Assembly (NCBI GenBank): GCA_003712165.1
Contig: RHLH01000001.1
Span: forward strand, 2,081,575-2,145,574
Length of the DNA stretch: 64,000 nt
From: Phycisphaera sp.
Lineage (GTDB): Bacteria > Planctomycetota > Phycisphaerae > Phycisphaerales > UBA1924
Reading direction: 5' to 3'
The translations under genes were made by a program, and so were the position numbers. How positions within the stretch are numbered: position 1 is the first letter of the stretch; every line of letters begins with the position of its first letter. Shown piece after piece: positions 53,424-62,884 of the stretch. A model generated the notes under the pieces. It saw only the letters and a list, made by a program, of their open reading frames with translations. It searched no databases and was not told the origin of the DNA.

Positions 53424-56400
53424 ATGAGCACACCAACGAAGACAGAACTCCCCGCCAAGTACGTGCCAGCCGAGCACGAACCAGCCGTCAGCGCCCGCTG
53501 GGACGCCGCCGGCGCCTTCAAGGCCGACCCGGCCCGCGTCCTCTCGGGCGAGACCAAGCCCTACAGCATCATCATCCCGCCGCCCAATGTGACCGCCGCC
53601 CTCCACCTCGGGCACGCGCTCAACAACACACTCCAGGATGTCCTGATCCGCTACCACCGGATGAAGGGCTTCGAGACCCTCTGGATGCCGGGCACCGACC
53701 ACGCGGGCATCGCGACGCAGACCGTCGTCGAGAAGCGCGTCCTTGCCGAGGAAGGCAAGAAGCGAACCGACTTCGAGCGCGACGAGTTCATCGCCAAGAT
53801 CCAGGCGTTCAAGGACGAGTACGAAGAGCGCATCACCGACCAGCTCAAGGCTATGGGCTGCTCGTGCGACTGGGGCCGCCAGCGGTTCACGATGGACGAG
53901 ATCTGCGCCAAAGCCGTCCGCGAGGCGTTCTTCCGTCTCTTCAAAGACGGGCTCATCTACCGCGGCAAACGCCTCGTCAACTGGGACCCGGTTACACAGA
54001 CAGCGCTAGCCGACGACGAGGTCGAGAACGAAGAGATCGAGGGCATCTTCGCGTACCTGCGCTACCCGCTCGTGCACGAAGCCAAGCCGGGCGATCACTC
54101 CCCCGTCACGTGGTCAGAACTGGCAGCCAAGGGCTACCCGGGCGCCGAGAAATTCCCCGAGGACGACCAGGCGTTCGTGACCGTCGCGACGACCCGCCCC
54201 GAGACGTACCTGGGTGACACCGCGGTCGCCGTGAACCCGACGGATCCCCGCGCCGGTGCGCTCAAGGGCCTCCGCGCCGAGTTGCCTCTGGTCGGCCGCG
54301 TGATCCCGATCATCGAGGACTCGTACGTCGTGCTCCCCGTCGCGCTCGGCGGCGACGAGAACGACGCCAAAGCCAAGATGGCGACCGGCTTCCTCAAGGT
54401 CACCCCCGCGCACGACCCCAACGACTGGGAGATCGGCCAGCGACACGAGCTGCCCGTCATCAACGTCATGGCGCCCGACGCCTCGATCTCCGCCGACCAC
54501 GGCTGGGACGACTACGACCCTCACCACGGCGCGCACGTCTTCGTCGGGCTCTCACGCGAAAACGCTCGGCAGAAGGTGCTCGACGAGTTCAAGGCCAGAG
54601 GCCTGCTCGAAGCCGTCAAGCCCCACGTGCACAGCGTGGGCCACAGCTACCGCTCGCACGCGGCGATCGAGCCCTACCTCTCCGACCAGTGGTACGTGAA
54701 GGTCACCGACGACAGGCTGAGAGCCGCCGCCCTGCGCGCGATGACCGAGGACCAGCGCACCAGCCAGCTCATGCTCCCCCGCGAGAGCAACGAGCACGAC
54801 GGCAAGCTCCGCTTCTACCCCGACCGCTACGCCAAGACCTTCGAGCAGTGGCACGAGAACCTGCGCGACTGGTGCATCAGCCGTCAGCTCTGGTGGGGGC
54901 ACCGGATTCCGGTTTGGAGCGTCGCGTGGGATGAGTACAACATTCCGAAAGAGCAAGAGGACCAGCACGTTCTCAATTATGAAGTTTGGATCGCTGAAGG
55001 AAGAATTTCTTTTGGCGGTCCACCCACTGGCTCCGAGAGCAAACTCGACCGTTGCTATGTCTGCATCGGAGACCCTAAAGATGCTGAAGTCATTGCTGAG
55101 TTTGAGAAGTACGGCTTCACCCAAGACCCAGACGTCCTCGACACCTGGTTCAGCTCCGCGCTCTGGCCCATGTCCACGATGGGCTGGCCCGACGCAGACA
55201 AGACAGACGACCAATTCGATGGACTGCTGGGCGCCTTCAACCCAAGCTCCGTCCTCACAACCGCGCGTGAGATCATCACCCTCTGGGTCTCGCGCATGGT
55301 CATGTTCAACCGCTACCTGCTGGCGGGCGAGACCGACGGCCAGCTGCCCTTCCCCGATGTCTTCATCCACGCCATGATCCAGGACGGCGAGGGACGCAAG
55401 ATGTCAAAGTCCCTCGGCAACGGGGTCGACCCCCTCGACATCATCGAGTCCCACGGTACCGACGCGATGCGCTACACGCTCTGCGAGATGACCACGCAGA
55501 CGCAGGACGTCCGGATGCCCGTCGAGAAGGACCCCGAGACGGGCAAAAACACGAGCCCGAAGTTCGACAAGGGTCGGAACTTCTGCACCAAGCTCTACAA
55601 CGCCGCAAACGGGTTCGTGATCCGCATGCTCAGCGAGCACACGGGGGGCGAACCCGCATCCGTCGCGCCCGGCGACCTCAGCGTCATCGACCGATGGATG
55701 CTCTCGCGACTGGCACGGGCAACAAAGGCGATCGACGAGGCGACGGGCCAATACCAGTTCTCCGTCTACGCGCAGCAGCTCTTCGATGTGCTCCGCGCCG
55801 ACTACTGCGACTGGTACCTTGAGGGCGTCAAGCCCACGATGAAGACCGCCCCCGCCCAGCGCGTCGTCATCCAGCAGGTCCTCGAAACGATCCTGAGGCT
55901 CCTGCACCCGGTGACCCCGTTCATCACAGAGGTTCTGGCCAAACCCGTCCGCGAGCTGCGCGTCGGCGCGGTCGAGGGTGTGACGCTGCCCGACGGTCGT
56001 GACCCGTCGCTCCTGTGCACATCGGGCTGGCCCGGGGTGAGCGAGACGCTCATCGACGAGGACGCCGAGGCGAGGTTCGAGCGGATGCAGAATCTCGTCG
56101 ATGCGATCCGCAAGGTGCGCGCGCAGCACAAGGTGCCCCCCCGCAGGCAGATCACACTCCACGCGGACCCGGACATGGTCGCGAGCCTGAGCGGACTGGG
56201 CCAGGTCACCGAAACGCTCGCCGGGCTCGATGCGATCACGACGAGCGCGCCCGAGGGCGAGGCTGTCCCCTTCGACTTCGATGGCGTCGAACTCAAGCTC
56301 AGCAACCTCGCCGATGAGGTGGACGCCGATACCGAGCGCGAGCGCCTCCAGCAGCAGCTCAAGGACCTCAACGGCTCGATCGGTGCGCTCGAGAAGCGCC

Positions 56401-56522
56401 TCTCCAACCCGGGCTACACCGACAAGGCACCGGCGCACCTCGTCGAAGAGACACGCAAGAAGCTGGAGCAACAGCAGGCCGAGCGCGAAGCCGTGAACAA
56501 GCGTCTCGGAGAACTCGGTTGA
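53424..56522 (+). CDS. valS: Valyl-tRNA synthetase
   Basis: 1032 residues from the ATG at 53424 (a longer open frame upstream only shadows the TPR gene). HIGH-motif variant HLGH at 61-64 in 'PPPNVTAALHLGHALN', KMSKS at 659-663, and the C-terminal coiled-coil arm 'QQLKDLNGSIGALEKRL' for tRNA binding. It charges tRNA-Val and edits Thr. In the region 54,945-55,100 codon use drops clearly in GC relative to flanks ('NIPKEQEDQHVLNYEVW', 'GRISFGGPPTGSES'), coinciding with an insert relative to the usual WCISRQLWWGHRIPVW...  arrangement. The following gene starts on its stop (TTGA). Confidence 0.95.
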   Translation: MSTPTKTELPAKYVPAEHEPAVSARWDAAGAFKADPARVLSGETKPYSIIIPPPNVTAALHLGHALNNTLQDVLIRYHRMKGFETLWMPGTDHAGIATQTVVEKRVLAEEGKKRTDFERDEFIAKIQAFKDEYEERITDQLKAMGCSCDWGRQRFTMDEICAKAVREAFFRLFKDGLIYRGKRLVNWDPVTQTALADDEVENEEIEGIFAYLRYPLVHEAKPGDHSPVTWSELAAKGYPGAEKFPEDDQAFVTVATTRPETYLGDTAVAVNPTDPRAGALKGLRAELPLVGRVIPIIEDSYVVLPVALGGDENDAKAKMATGFLKVTPAHDPNDWEIGQRHELPVINVMAPDASISADHGWDDYDPHHGAHVFVGLSRENARQKVLDEFKARGLLEAVKPHVHSVGHSYRSHAAIEPYLSDQWYVKVTDDRLRAAALRAMTEDQRTSQLMLPRESNEHDGKLRFYPDRYAKTFEQWHENLRDWCISRQLWWGHRIPVWSVAWDEYNIPKEQEDQHVLNYEVWIAEGRISFGGPPTGSESKLDRCYVCIGDPKDAEVIAEFEKYGFTQDPDVLDTWFSSALWPMSTMGWPDADKTDDQFDGLLGAFNPSSVLTTAREIITLWVSRMVMFNRYLLAGETDGQLPFPDVFIHAMIQDGEGRKMSKSLGNGVDPLDIIESHGTDAMRYTLCEMTTQTQDVRMPVEKDPETGKNTSPKFDKGRNFCTKLYNAANGFVIRMLSEHTGGEPASVAPGDLSVIDRWMLSRLARATKAIDEATGQYQFSVYAQQLFDVLRADYCDWYLEGVKPTMKTAPAQRVVIQQVLETILRLLHPVTPFITEVLAKPVRELRVGAVEGVTLPDGRDPSLLCTSGWPGVSETLIDEDAEARFERMQNLVDAIRKVRAQHKVPPRRQITLHADPDMVASLSGLGQVTETLAGLDAITTSAPEGEAVPFDFDGVELKLSNLADEVDADTERERLQQQLKDLNGSIGALEKRLSNPGYTDKAPAHLVEETRKKLEQQQAEREAVNKRLGELG

Positions 56523-57547
56523 GAAGAACACTGCTCATCTCGGCGTGTGTGCTTCTGGCAGGGTGCTCAACCTACGAAGACATCGAGCCCATGCCCTCGC
56601 CCTCTGTCACGCGCAGCCCAGAGCCAAGGCCCTACCGCAGCTACGCAGCGCCGACCGAGGTGCTGTCCATCGAGCCCTGGGAGTTTGGGGGCACGCCCGG
56701 CTCGGTTATCCGCACGCAGCACTACCGCGTCTTCACGACGAGCGATCGCCGGATCATCCGCCAGACCCTGCCCGGCTTTCTCGAGGCATCGCTCCGTCAG
56801 TACCGCACGTCGCTGACCGACCTGCCCGCGCCGCCCGTGAAACTCGACACGTACCTCATGCACACGCGGCCCCAATGGGCGACGCTGACACGTGCGCTGA
56901 TGCGTGAACGCGCCGACGTCTACCTCCGCATCCAGCGGGGCGGGTTCGCCGCCTCTGGACGGGGCGTCTACCGAGACCTTGGCACACTCAGCGACACACT
57001 GAACCTCGCAGCGCACGAGGGCTGGCACCAGTACACCCAGCTGACGTTCAAGACGCGACTGCCTGTCTATCTTGAAGAAGGCATCGCGACTTACATGGAA
57101 GGGTTCAAGTTCGATCCGTCCCGTCCCGACCTGCCGATCTTCATGCCATGGGCGAACACGGAGCGGTACGACCAGCTCCGCGCGGCCTATGCGGAGGGTC
57201 AACTGCTCTCACTGCAGGAGCTGATGGCTTCCTCGCCGCAGGAACTCATCAGCTCGAACCAGATGCGCGCCCTGACTTGGTACGCCCAGGTCTGGGCGCT
57301 CGTGCACTTTCTCCGCGAGGGCGAGAGCGGACTCTACAACAACGGGCTTCAATCGATGCTGACCGACGCCGCCTCGGGTGTGGGCAACGGTCGACGCGTG
57401 GCGCGACTCATGCCAGACCCGCTGACGACCTACTTCAACACACCTCTGGATGAATTCGATGCGCAGTACCAGACGTTTATCGAGACGATCGTCGCACCGG
57501 GCGGGCGGGACAGGATCGTCGCGGGGCGTTCGCCTGTTCGGCGGTAG
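56519..57547 (+). CDS. Lipoprotein with gluzincin-like HExxH motif
   Basis: 342 residues from a TTG that overlaps the valS stop. A signal peptide ends at the lipobox LLAGC (Cys16). The centre has 'LNLAAHEGWHQYTQ' (HEGWH zinc motif) and downstream 'LEEGIATYMEG', whose Glu is the usual third ligand in gluzincins. This resembles DUF1570/peptidase MA-like surface proteases. It sits directly after valS and is probably translated from the same mRNA. The substrate is unknown. Confidence 0.7.
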   Translation: MRRTLLISACVLLAGCSTYEDIEPMPSPSVTRSPEPRPYRSYAAPTEVLSIEPWEFGGTPGSVIRTQHYRVFTTSDRRIIRQTLPGFLEASLRQYRTSLTDLPAPPVKLDTYLMHTRPQWATLTRALMRERADVYLRIQRGGFAASGRGVYRDLGTLSDTLNLAAHEGWHQYTQLTFKTRLPVYLEEGIATYMEGFKFDPSRPDLPIFMPWANTERYDQLRAAYAEGQLLSLQELMASSPQELISSNQMRALTWYAQVWALVHFLREGESGLYNNGLQSMLTDAASGVGNGRRVARLMPDPLTTYFNTPLDEFDAQYQTFIETIVAPGGRDRIVAGRSPVRR

Positions 57548-57550
57548 TGC

Positions 57551-59491
57551 TTACTCGGAATCGATCGCAGCCAGCCGGTCCTGCTCGGTCTCTTCGGACT
57601 CGTGCACGATATCGGGCTCGACGCCCAGGTATTCCAGCGAGCGTTCGAGCACCCGGCGGGCGACCGGGGCGGCGACGTACGAACCGTAGTGTTCACGATT
57701 CCTGATCTGCTCGGGGCCCGGGTCGTCGATGACGACGATGATCGTGAGCCTGGGCGTCTCGAACGGCGCACCCGCGATGAAGCTCGAGTTGTACTGGTCT
57801 TCGTAGTACCCGATGCGCGCCTTGGCGTACTTGAAGCCCTCGGGCGCTGGACCGACCGGCACATCGGCGGTGCCCGACTTGCCGAACATCGTGTACTTCC
57901 AACCAGACTCGCCGTGCACGCGCTCCATCGTCGCCTCGGCCTTAGCCGCGACCTTCACGAGCGCCTCGCGCACGAGCACGCACACTTCGGAGCCGAAGAC
58001 ACGCTTGACGACCGTGGGCTCGTTCGGATCCACGCCGGTCAGACGCAGGTCAACGAGCGTGCCGGCCATGTCACCGGTCCGGGCGAACGCGCCGTACGCG
58101 CGGAGAATCTGCACGGGCGTCACACCCACCTCGTGCCCGAAGGCGATTGAAGTATGCGTGTACTTGCTCCAGTTCTTCATCGTCGTGACCGCACCCGCGG
58201 ACTCGGTCGAGAGCCCGATGCGTGTGGGCTTGCCGAAGCCGAGCTCGAGCACCTTGTCGCGCACGTCCTTGAACGACATCCGCTCGGTGGCCTTGATCAT
58301 CCCGATGTTCGAACTGTTGACGAGCACCTCGGACCAGGTCATCTCGTGCCTACGGGTCACGTCCTCGATGCGCCTGCCGTAGCTCGTGCGCCAGAGCCCG
58401 CCCTCCGTGTCGAAGACCTCATCGGGCATCGCCTTGCCCGCCTCGGTGATCGCGGCCCAGATGAACGGCTTGAAGCTCGAACCCGGCTCGTACAGGTGCT
58501 CGACACACCGGTTCTTCGCAAGCGCCGGGTGCACCTCGGGCTCGCCCAGGTTCCGGATCGTGTCGTACCGACCAACGGGCAACTCGTAACCGGGAACGCG
58601 TTTCTCGTCTTCGGGCAGCAGCGGGAGCTGGAGCAAGCCAGGCATGTCGCGCACAAGATCGACGATCGCGAGGATCTCGCCCGTGTGCGGGTCCGCCATC
58701 ACGAGCCTGCCGCCCGCGGCATCGAACTCCACAATCCCCCGGTGCAACTCCTCCATCGCGATGCGTTGAAGCTCCAGGTCGATCGACATGCGCACATCAC
58801 CGCCTGCCTGCGCCGGCTTCCACGTGCCCGGCTCGATCCAGAGCGGCTTGCGCGAGGCATCGCGAACATACGCGCCCTGGCCTCGCTCACCCGTCAGCTC
58901 TTCATCAAACGCGTGCTCGAATCCCAGCAGACCGGAGTGCTCAGCGCCGACGAGCCCGAGCAGGTTCGCCAGCTGGTCGAGCGCCGGGTACTCACGCACA
59001 GGGACATCCTCGAGGTGGACCCCTTTGATCCCCAGACCTCGGACCTGCTCTGCAAGCTGCTGGTCGATCGGATCACCGATTGAGACATACTGGATGAGCC
59101 TCGGGTTCTCGCCCGATTCGGTCGCAGCGAGGATCGCCGCCTGGTTCTCTGACATGCGCGACACAATCCGCTGACCGACCTCACCCGGGTCCAATGCGAG
59201 CATCTGTGACAGCGCCACGATCGCCTCGCCCGGCGGGTCCGGAAACTTGGACGGATCGACGAACACGCGCTTTGCGAACCTTGTCGCCGCGATCACGCGC
59301 CCGCGCCTGTCGTAGATCTCGCCCCGGACCGGGTCTTGGAATCGCACACTCTGTCGAAGGCCGACATAGTCACCCAATCTCTCATCGGGCTCGAGTTGGA
59401 GCTGACCGACACGCAGGAATACCGCAACGAACACGAGGAAACACAGCGCGACCAACAGCTTCGTCACGAGTTGCACGCGGTCGCCCGTCAC
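57551..59491 (-). CDS. ftsI: Peptidoglycan transpeptidase (FtsI/PBP2-like)
   Basis: 646 residues with an N-terminal membrane helix (10-30), a PBP dimerisation domain (about 40-220) and a transpeptidase domain. Catalytic motifs: SSFK at 338-341 (nucleophile Ser338), SSN at 393-395 and KSGT at 538-541. It cross-links division septum peptidoglycan. Last gene of a cluster rsmH - LysM - ftsL-like - ftsI; it overlaps the ftsL-like gene by four bases. Such genes are patchy in Planctomycetota. Confidence 0.92.
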   Translation of the reverse strand: MTGDRVQLVTKLLVALCFLVFVAVFLRVGQLQLEPDERLGDYVGLRQSVRFQDPVRGEIYDRRGRVIAATRFAKRVFVDPSKFPDPPGEAIVALSQMLALDPGEVGQRIVSRMSENQAAILAATESGENPRLIQYVSIGDPIDQQLAEQVRGLGIKGVHLEDVPVREYPALDQLANLLGLVGAEHSGLLGFEHAFDEELTGERGQGAYVRDASRKPLWIEPGTWKPAQAGGDVRMSIDLELQRIAMEELHRGIVEFDAAGGRLVMADPHTGEILAIVDLVRDMPGLLQLPLLPEDEKRVPGYELPVGRYDTIRNLGEPEVHPALAKNRCVEHLYEPGSSFKPFIWAAITEAGKAMPDEVFDTEGGLWRTSYGRRIEDVTRRHEMTWSEVLVNSSNIGMIKATERMSFKDVRDKVLELGFGKPTRIGLSTESAGAVTTMKNWSKYTHTSIAFGHEVGVTPVQILRAYGAFARTGDMAGTLVDLRLTGVDPNEPTVVKRVFGSEVCVLVREALVKVAAKAEATMERVHGESGWKYTMFGKSGTADVPVGPAPEGFKYAKARIGYYEDQYNSSFIAGAPFETPRLTIIVVIDDPGPEQIRNREHYGSYVAAPVARRVLERSLEYLGVEPDIVHESEETEQDRLAAIDSE

Positions 59492-59769
59492 GGTGTCTGT
59501 TCCTCAACCGGCGCGTAGTCGACATCTACCACCCCGACCTGCTCTGGCGTCGTGCGCAGGGCGATCTCCGAACGGAGCGTCCAGAGCTCCTTGTCCTGTT
59601 GTGTCTGGCGCAGGCGGGCATCGGACTGCTCATGGATAGCCTGGAGCCTGAGTTGCCTATATGAGAGCAGCGAGAGCGCGATCACGCCCATGCCCACGAT
59701 CAGAACCGCCAGACGGAGCATCAAGCCGGGGGAGCCGGCGCCCTGCTCGTCCGGGGTTCCGGGTGTCAT
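59488..59769 (-). CDS. FtsL-like division protein
   Basis: 93 residues: short cytoplasmic N-terminus, one helix (about 16-38, 'LRLAVLIVGMGVIALSLLSY'), then a charged helical segment likely to form a coiled coil ('HEQSDARLRQTQQDKELWTL'). The size, topology and position just ahead of ftsI fit FtsL, whose sequence is poorly conserved. It overlaps both neighbours by four bases. Confidence 0.55.
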   Translation of the reverse strand: MTPGTPDEQGAGSPGLMLRLAVLIVGMGVIALSLLSYRQLRLQAIHEQSDARLRQTQQDKELWTLRSEIALRTTPEQVGVVDVDYAPVEEQTP

Positions 59770-60758
59770 GCGCGACCGCCCCTCGGGTAGCGCAGCTTCA
59801 TCCCAACGCGAATATCGTCGGCGTCGTTGATCTGGTCGCTGTTGATCTTGATGAGCTCATTCATCCTGCGGACCGTGCCCATCAGCTCCTGCGATATCTC
59901 GCTGAGCGTATCGCCCTTCTGGACGACGTAGGTGCCGAACTGCTCGTTGGTGGTCATCTGATTTGTCGGTGCCTGCGCGGTCCGAGTTTGCAGGGTCTGC
60001 GTCTTCGGGATTGACAGAGGCGACCCTTTGCGCGCGGGGATCACGAGTTCTGCGCCAATCAGGACGTGGCCTTCATCGTTGACGCGGCCCGCGTTTGCCT
60101 TCGCGAGTTCGGGCCAGAGATTGCCGTTGCCGTAGTAACGCTCCGCGATCGCATAGAGCGATTCGCCTTCGTCCACGGTGTGCCTGACCGGGCTCGGAGG
60201 AGTTTGCCGGTCTGACCCGCGAGACTGCTCATTCTGCGCAAGTGTCTGACGCGACTGCTCGATCTGACTGCGCGTCTGGATACCGGGCCTGGAGGTGTAG
60301 TCACTCACAGGCTCGAACATGTCTGCGGGAAGCGAATTGCCTCTCGCGTACTCGGTCGAATCGGTGTCGGTGCTGGCGGTGTTGATGATGTTCGAGTCGC
60401 GAGGCGATGGCTCACGGATCGGATCGCGCGTCGCGGTCGATTCACGCGGGAGCATTGAGACCTCGATCGGCCCATCGCTCGTGTTCGCCTGCGCAGTTTC
60501 GATGCCGGGCAGCGGTTCGCGGATGCCTCCGATGCCCGGATCGACGCGCACCGCGTCGTCGCCGGCTATAGGCCTGACGGTCTCGCCGATCCCCGGAGGC
60601 ACATCCGCGATGCGGTGTACGACCATCGGCTGGTCGATCTCCTGATCGGCGACGATCGGTTCGGACTGTGCTCGGGACAGATGATCGCTGATCAGCACGC
60701 CCACGGCGAGGATCAAACTAAATCCGATGATGAGCGCGAGTTTCTGTTCGCGAGTCAC
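59766..60758 (-). CDS. Membrane-anchored protein with two LysM domains
   Basis: 330 residues from the GTG at 60758; a much longer open frame (from 61127) runs into rsmH and is a shadow. A helix near 8-25 ('LALIIGFSLILAVGVLI') precedes a low-complexity linker, then two LysM domains: 'HTVDEGESLYAIAERYYGN' and 'TYVVQKGDTLSEISQELMG'. LysM binds the glycan strands of peptidoglycan. Encoded between rsmH and the ftsL-like gene, a place where no LysM protein is normally found. Confidence 0.85.
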   Translation of the reverse strand: MTREQKLALIIGFSLILAVGVLISDHLSRAQSEPIVADQEIDQPMVVHRIADVPPGIGETVRPIAGDDAVRVDPGIGGIREPLPGIETAQANTSDGPIEVSMLPRESTATRDPIREPSPRDSNIINTASTDTDSTEYARGNSLPADMFEPVSDYTSRPGIQTRSQIEQSRQTLAQNEQSRGSDRQTPPSPVRHTVDEGESLYAIAERYYGNGNLWPELAKANAGRVNDEGHVLIGAELVIPARKGSPLSIPKTQTLQTRTAQAPTNQMTTNEQFGTYVVQKGDTLSEISQELMGTVRRMNELIKINSDQINDADDIRVGMKLRYPRGGRA

Positions 60759-60871
60759 GGCGATTCCCTGCCAAAGCGGGCCGGCGTAAACCAGCCTGAG
60801 ACAACGACTTCCGTGTCGGTGCCTGCCTGCGTTGTCCATCCACACTGCGGCTGCTCCGCCGCGTTTGATTG

Positions 60872-61831
60872 TCATCGGGCATCGGGCCGCGTTTCGTCCA
60901 ACACTTGCAGCACGCGGAGCTTCGCAGATCTCGCCCTCGGATTCGATCGCTCCTCGGCCTCCCCGGCCACCGCTGGCTTGCGTGTCAACCGCCTGCCGTC
61001 CCCGGCTTGCTCGATCTGCTGGAACATCCGCTTCACCGGTCGGTCCTCGAGCGAGTGGAACGAGATCACCCCCACCCTGGCGCCCTGACTCAGCCACGAG
61101 TCCTTGCCGGACGCCGCCTTCATGCACCCGATCCGGATCTGCTCGAGCAGCGCATCGAGCGACTCGATCTCGCCGTTGACCGCGATCCGAAGCGCCTGGA
61201 ACGTGCGTGTCGCGCGGTCGATCCGCTTGCGCCCCTTCGGCGGAGGCCCGGCCGAGCGGCGCACGATATCCGCGAGATCACTTGTTGAGTCGAACTTCTG
61301 CTGCTTGCGACGCTCGACGATCGCCCTCGCGATCCGGCGCGAAGCACGCTCCTCGCCGTAGCGGTAGATCACGTCCGCGAGTTCTTGTTCACCGAGTTCA
61401 TTGACGAGATCCGCCGCGGTGAGCTGGCCCGAGGTGTCGAGCCTCATGTCGAGCGGCCCGTCCTCTCGGAACGTCAACCCCCGCGATGGGTCGTCGACCT
61501 GATTGGAGGCAAACCCAAGATCCGCGAGCAGGAGATCGACCTTCAGGCCTTCGTTCTCGATGAACCGGGGCAGGTCCGCGAAGCTGCCGTGGTGCGTGAG
61601 GATTCTCGATTTGTTTCTCTCCGCCACTGACTGGGTCGCGCTGGAGAGATTCGACATGTCGAGGTCGCCCAGCACAACAACACCCGCCGGTCCGATTCGC
61701 TTGGCGACTTCGCGCGCGTGCCCGCCCAGGCCCGCTGTCGCGTCGGCGTACACCTCGCCCGGCTTCGGATCGAGCAGCGCGATCACCTCATCCATCAGTA
61801 CCGGGATATGGACCCTGGGATCGTTCGCCAT
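60872..61831 (-). CDS. rsmH: 16S rRNA m4C1402 methyltransferase
   Basis: 319 residues. 'HIPVLMDEVIALLDPKPGE' at the N-terminus, SAM motif 'YADATAGLGGHAREV', 'LLLADLGFASNQVDDPSRG' and 'GARVGVISFHSLEDRPVKR' are diagnostic of RsmH (MraW). It methylates N4 of C1402 in 16S rRNA. As in many bacteria it starts a division cluster; mraZ does not precede it. Divergent from the sppA-like gene 42 bases away. Confidence 0.95.
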   Translation of the reverse strand: MANDPRVHIPVLMDEVIALLDPKPGEVYADATAGLGGHAREVAKRIGPAGVVVLGDLDMSNLSSATQSVAERNKSRILTHHGSFADLPRFIENEGLKVDLLLADLGFASNQVDDPSRGLTFREDGPLDMRLDTSGQLTAADLVNELGEQELADVIYRYGEERASRRIARAIVERRKQQKFDSTSDLADIVRRSAGPPPKGRKRIDRATRTFQALRIAVNGEIESLDALLEQIRIGCMKAASGKDSWLSQGARVGVISFHSLEDRPVKRMFQQIEQAGDGRRLTRKPAVAGEAEERSNPRARSAKLRVLQVLDETRPDAR

Positions 61832-61873
61832 CGCCTGAGCCTACGCCGCCCGGGCCCGGTGTACCCTGTTTCC

Positions 61874-62884
61874 ATGCGAACGCCCACATTCGTCACCCTG
61901 CTTGCCGTAACCCTCGCGACGCTCGTCGGCTGTGTCCCAAACTCCATCACGCTTCAGTTCGATGGGCGCCCGACGCGCATCGACGAACGAACCGTCGCCC
62001 GCGACGGCGCGAGCCGGAACAAGGTCGCGCAGATCGACCTCACCGGTGTCATCACATCGACATCGACTTCGCCCTTCGGCTCCGCTGCGCTGCTCGACGA
62101 CTTCTCGGCCATGCTCGACAAGGCCGAGAAGGACTCGGCGGTCAAGGCAGTGCTCATCCACATCAACTCCCCGGGCGGATCGGTCGCCGCGAGCGAGACG
62201 CTCGCCGAGATGATCGAGACGTTCAAACAGCGCTCGAAGAAGCCGGTCGTCGTGAGCATGGGCGAGGTCGCGGCTTCGGGCGGGTACTACACCGCGATCA
62301 CCGCAGACCACATCGTCGCGCAGCCCGCCACCATCACGGGCTCAATCGGGGTCATCGTCCCCACCATCAACGTGTCCGACGGGCTTTCGCGTCTCGGCAT
62401 CACGTCGCGCTCGGTCGTCTCGGGGCCCAACAAGGACATCGCCAACCCGATGCAGCCTGCAAACGAGGAGCACATGCAGCTCATCCAGGGCATCGTTGAC
62501 GAGTTCTACCAGGACTTCCGCTCGCGCGTCACGAGCGCCAGGCCCGAGCTCAAAGACCCGGACACCACGCTCGACGGCAGGGTCGTCACCGGAAGAACCG
62601 CGCTCGAACTCGGGCTCGTCGATGAACTCGGAGGCATCAGAGACGCGCACGAGGCCGCCAAGCGCCTTGCCGGTCTCGAGTCGGCGCAACTCGTCAAGTA
62701 CTACAGAGGCGGGCCGCCCCCGCTCACGCCCTACGCCTCGGCGAGTTCGCAGGTGAAGCAGACCGACCAACCGGGCGTGCTCGACGCGGTGCTGAACTGG
62801 AAGGACCGGCTCGCGATGAACGGGGCGACCGACCCGGGGTTCTATTACCTCTGGCTCCCGCCTGGGGCGCTCTCGATCGACTAA
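61874..62884 (+). CDS. sppA: Signal peptide peptidase SppA-like lipoprotein
   Basis: 336 residues from the ATG at 61874 with lipobox TLVGC (Cys20). S49 protease core: 'AVLIHINSPGGSVAASETLA', the nucleophile Ser in 'GEVAASGGYYTAITA', and the general-base Lys in 'VVSGPNKDIANP'. It cleaves remnant signal peptides in the membrane; here it is anchored by lipid instead of a helix. Its stop overlaps the convergent lipB stop by four bases. Confidence 0.88.
   Translation: MRTPTFVTLLAVTLATLVGCVPNSITLQFDGRPTRIDERTVARDGASRNKVAQIDLTGVITSTSTSPFGSAALLDDFSAMLDKAEKDSAVKAVLIHINSPGGSVAASETLAEMIETFKQRSKKPVVVSMGEVAASGGYYTAITADHIVAQPATITGSIGVIVPTINVSDGLSRLGITSRSVVSGPNKDIANPMQPANEEHMQLIQGIVDEFYQDFRSRVTSARPELKDPDTTLDGRVVTGRTALELGLVDELGGIRDAHEAAKRLAGLESAQLVKYYRGGPPPLTPYASASSQVKQTDQPGVLDAVLNWKDRLAMNGATDPGFYYLWLPPGALSID

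Noticed and set aside
60759..61127. Upstream extension of the LysM gene
   Set aside because: It overlaps rsmH and lacks family resemblance; the GTG at 60758 leads directly to the membrane helix.
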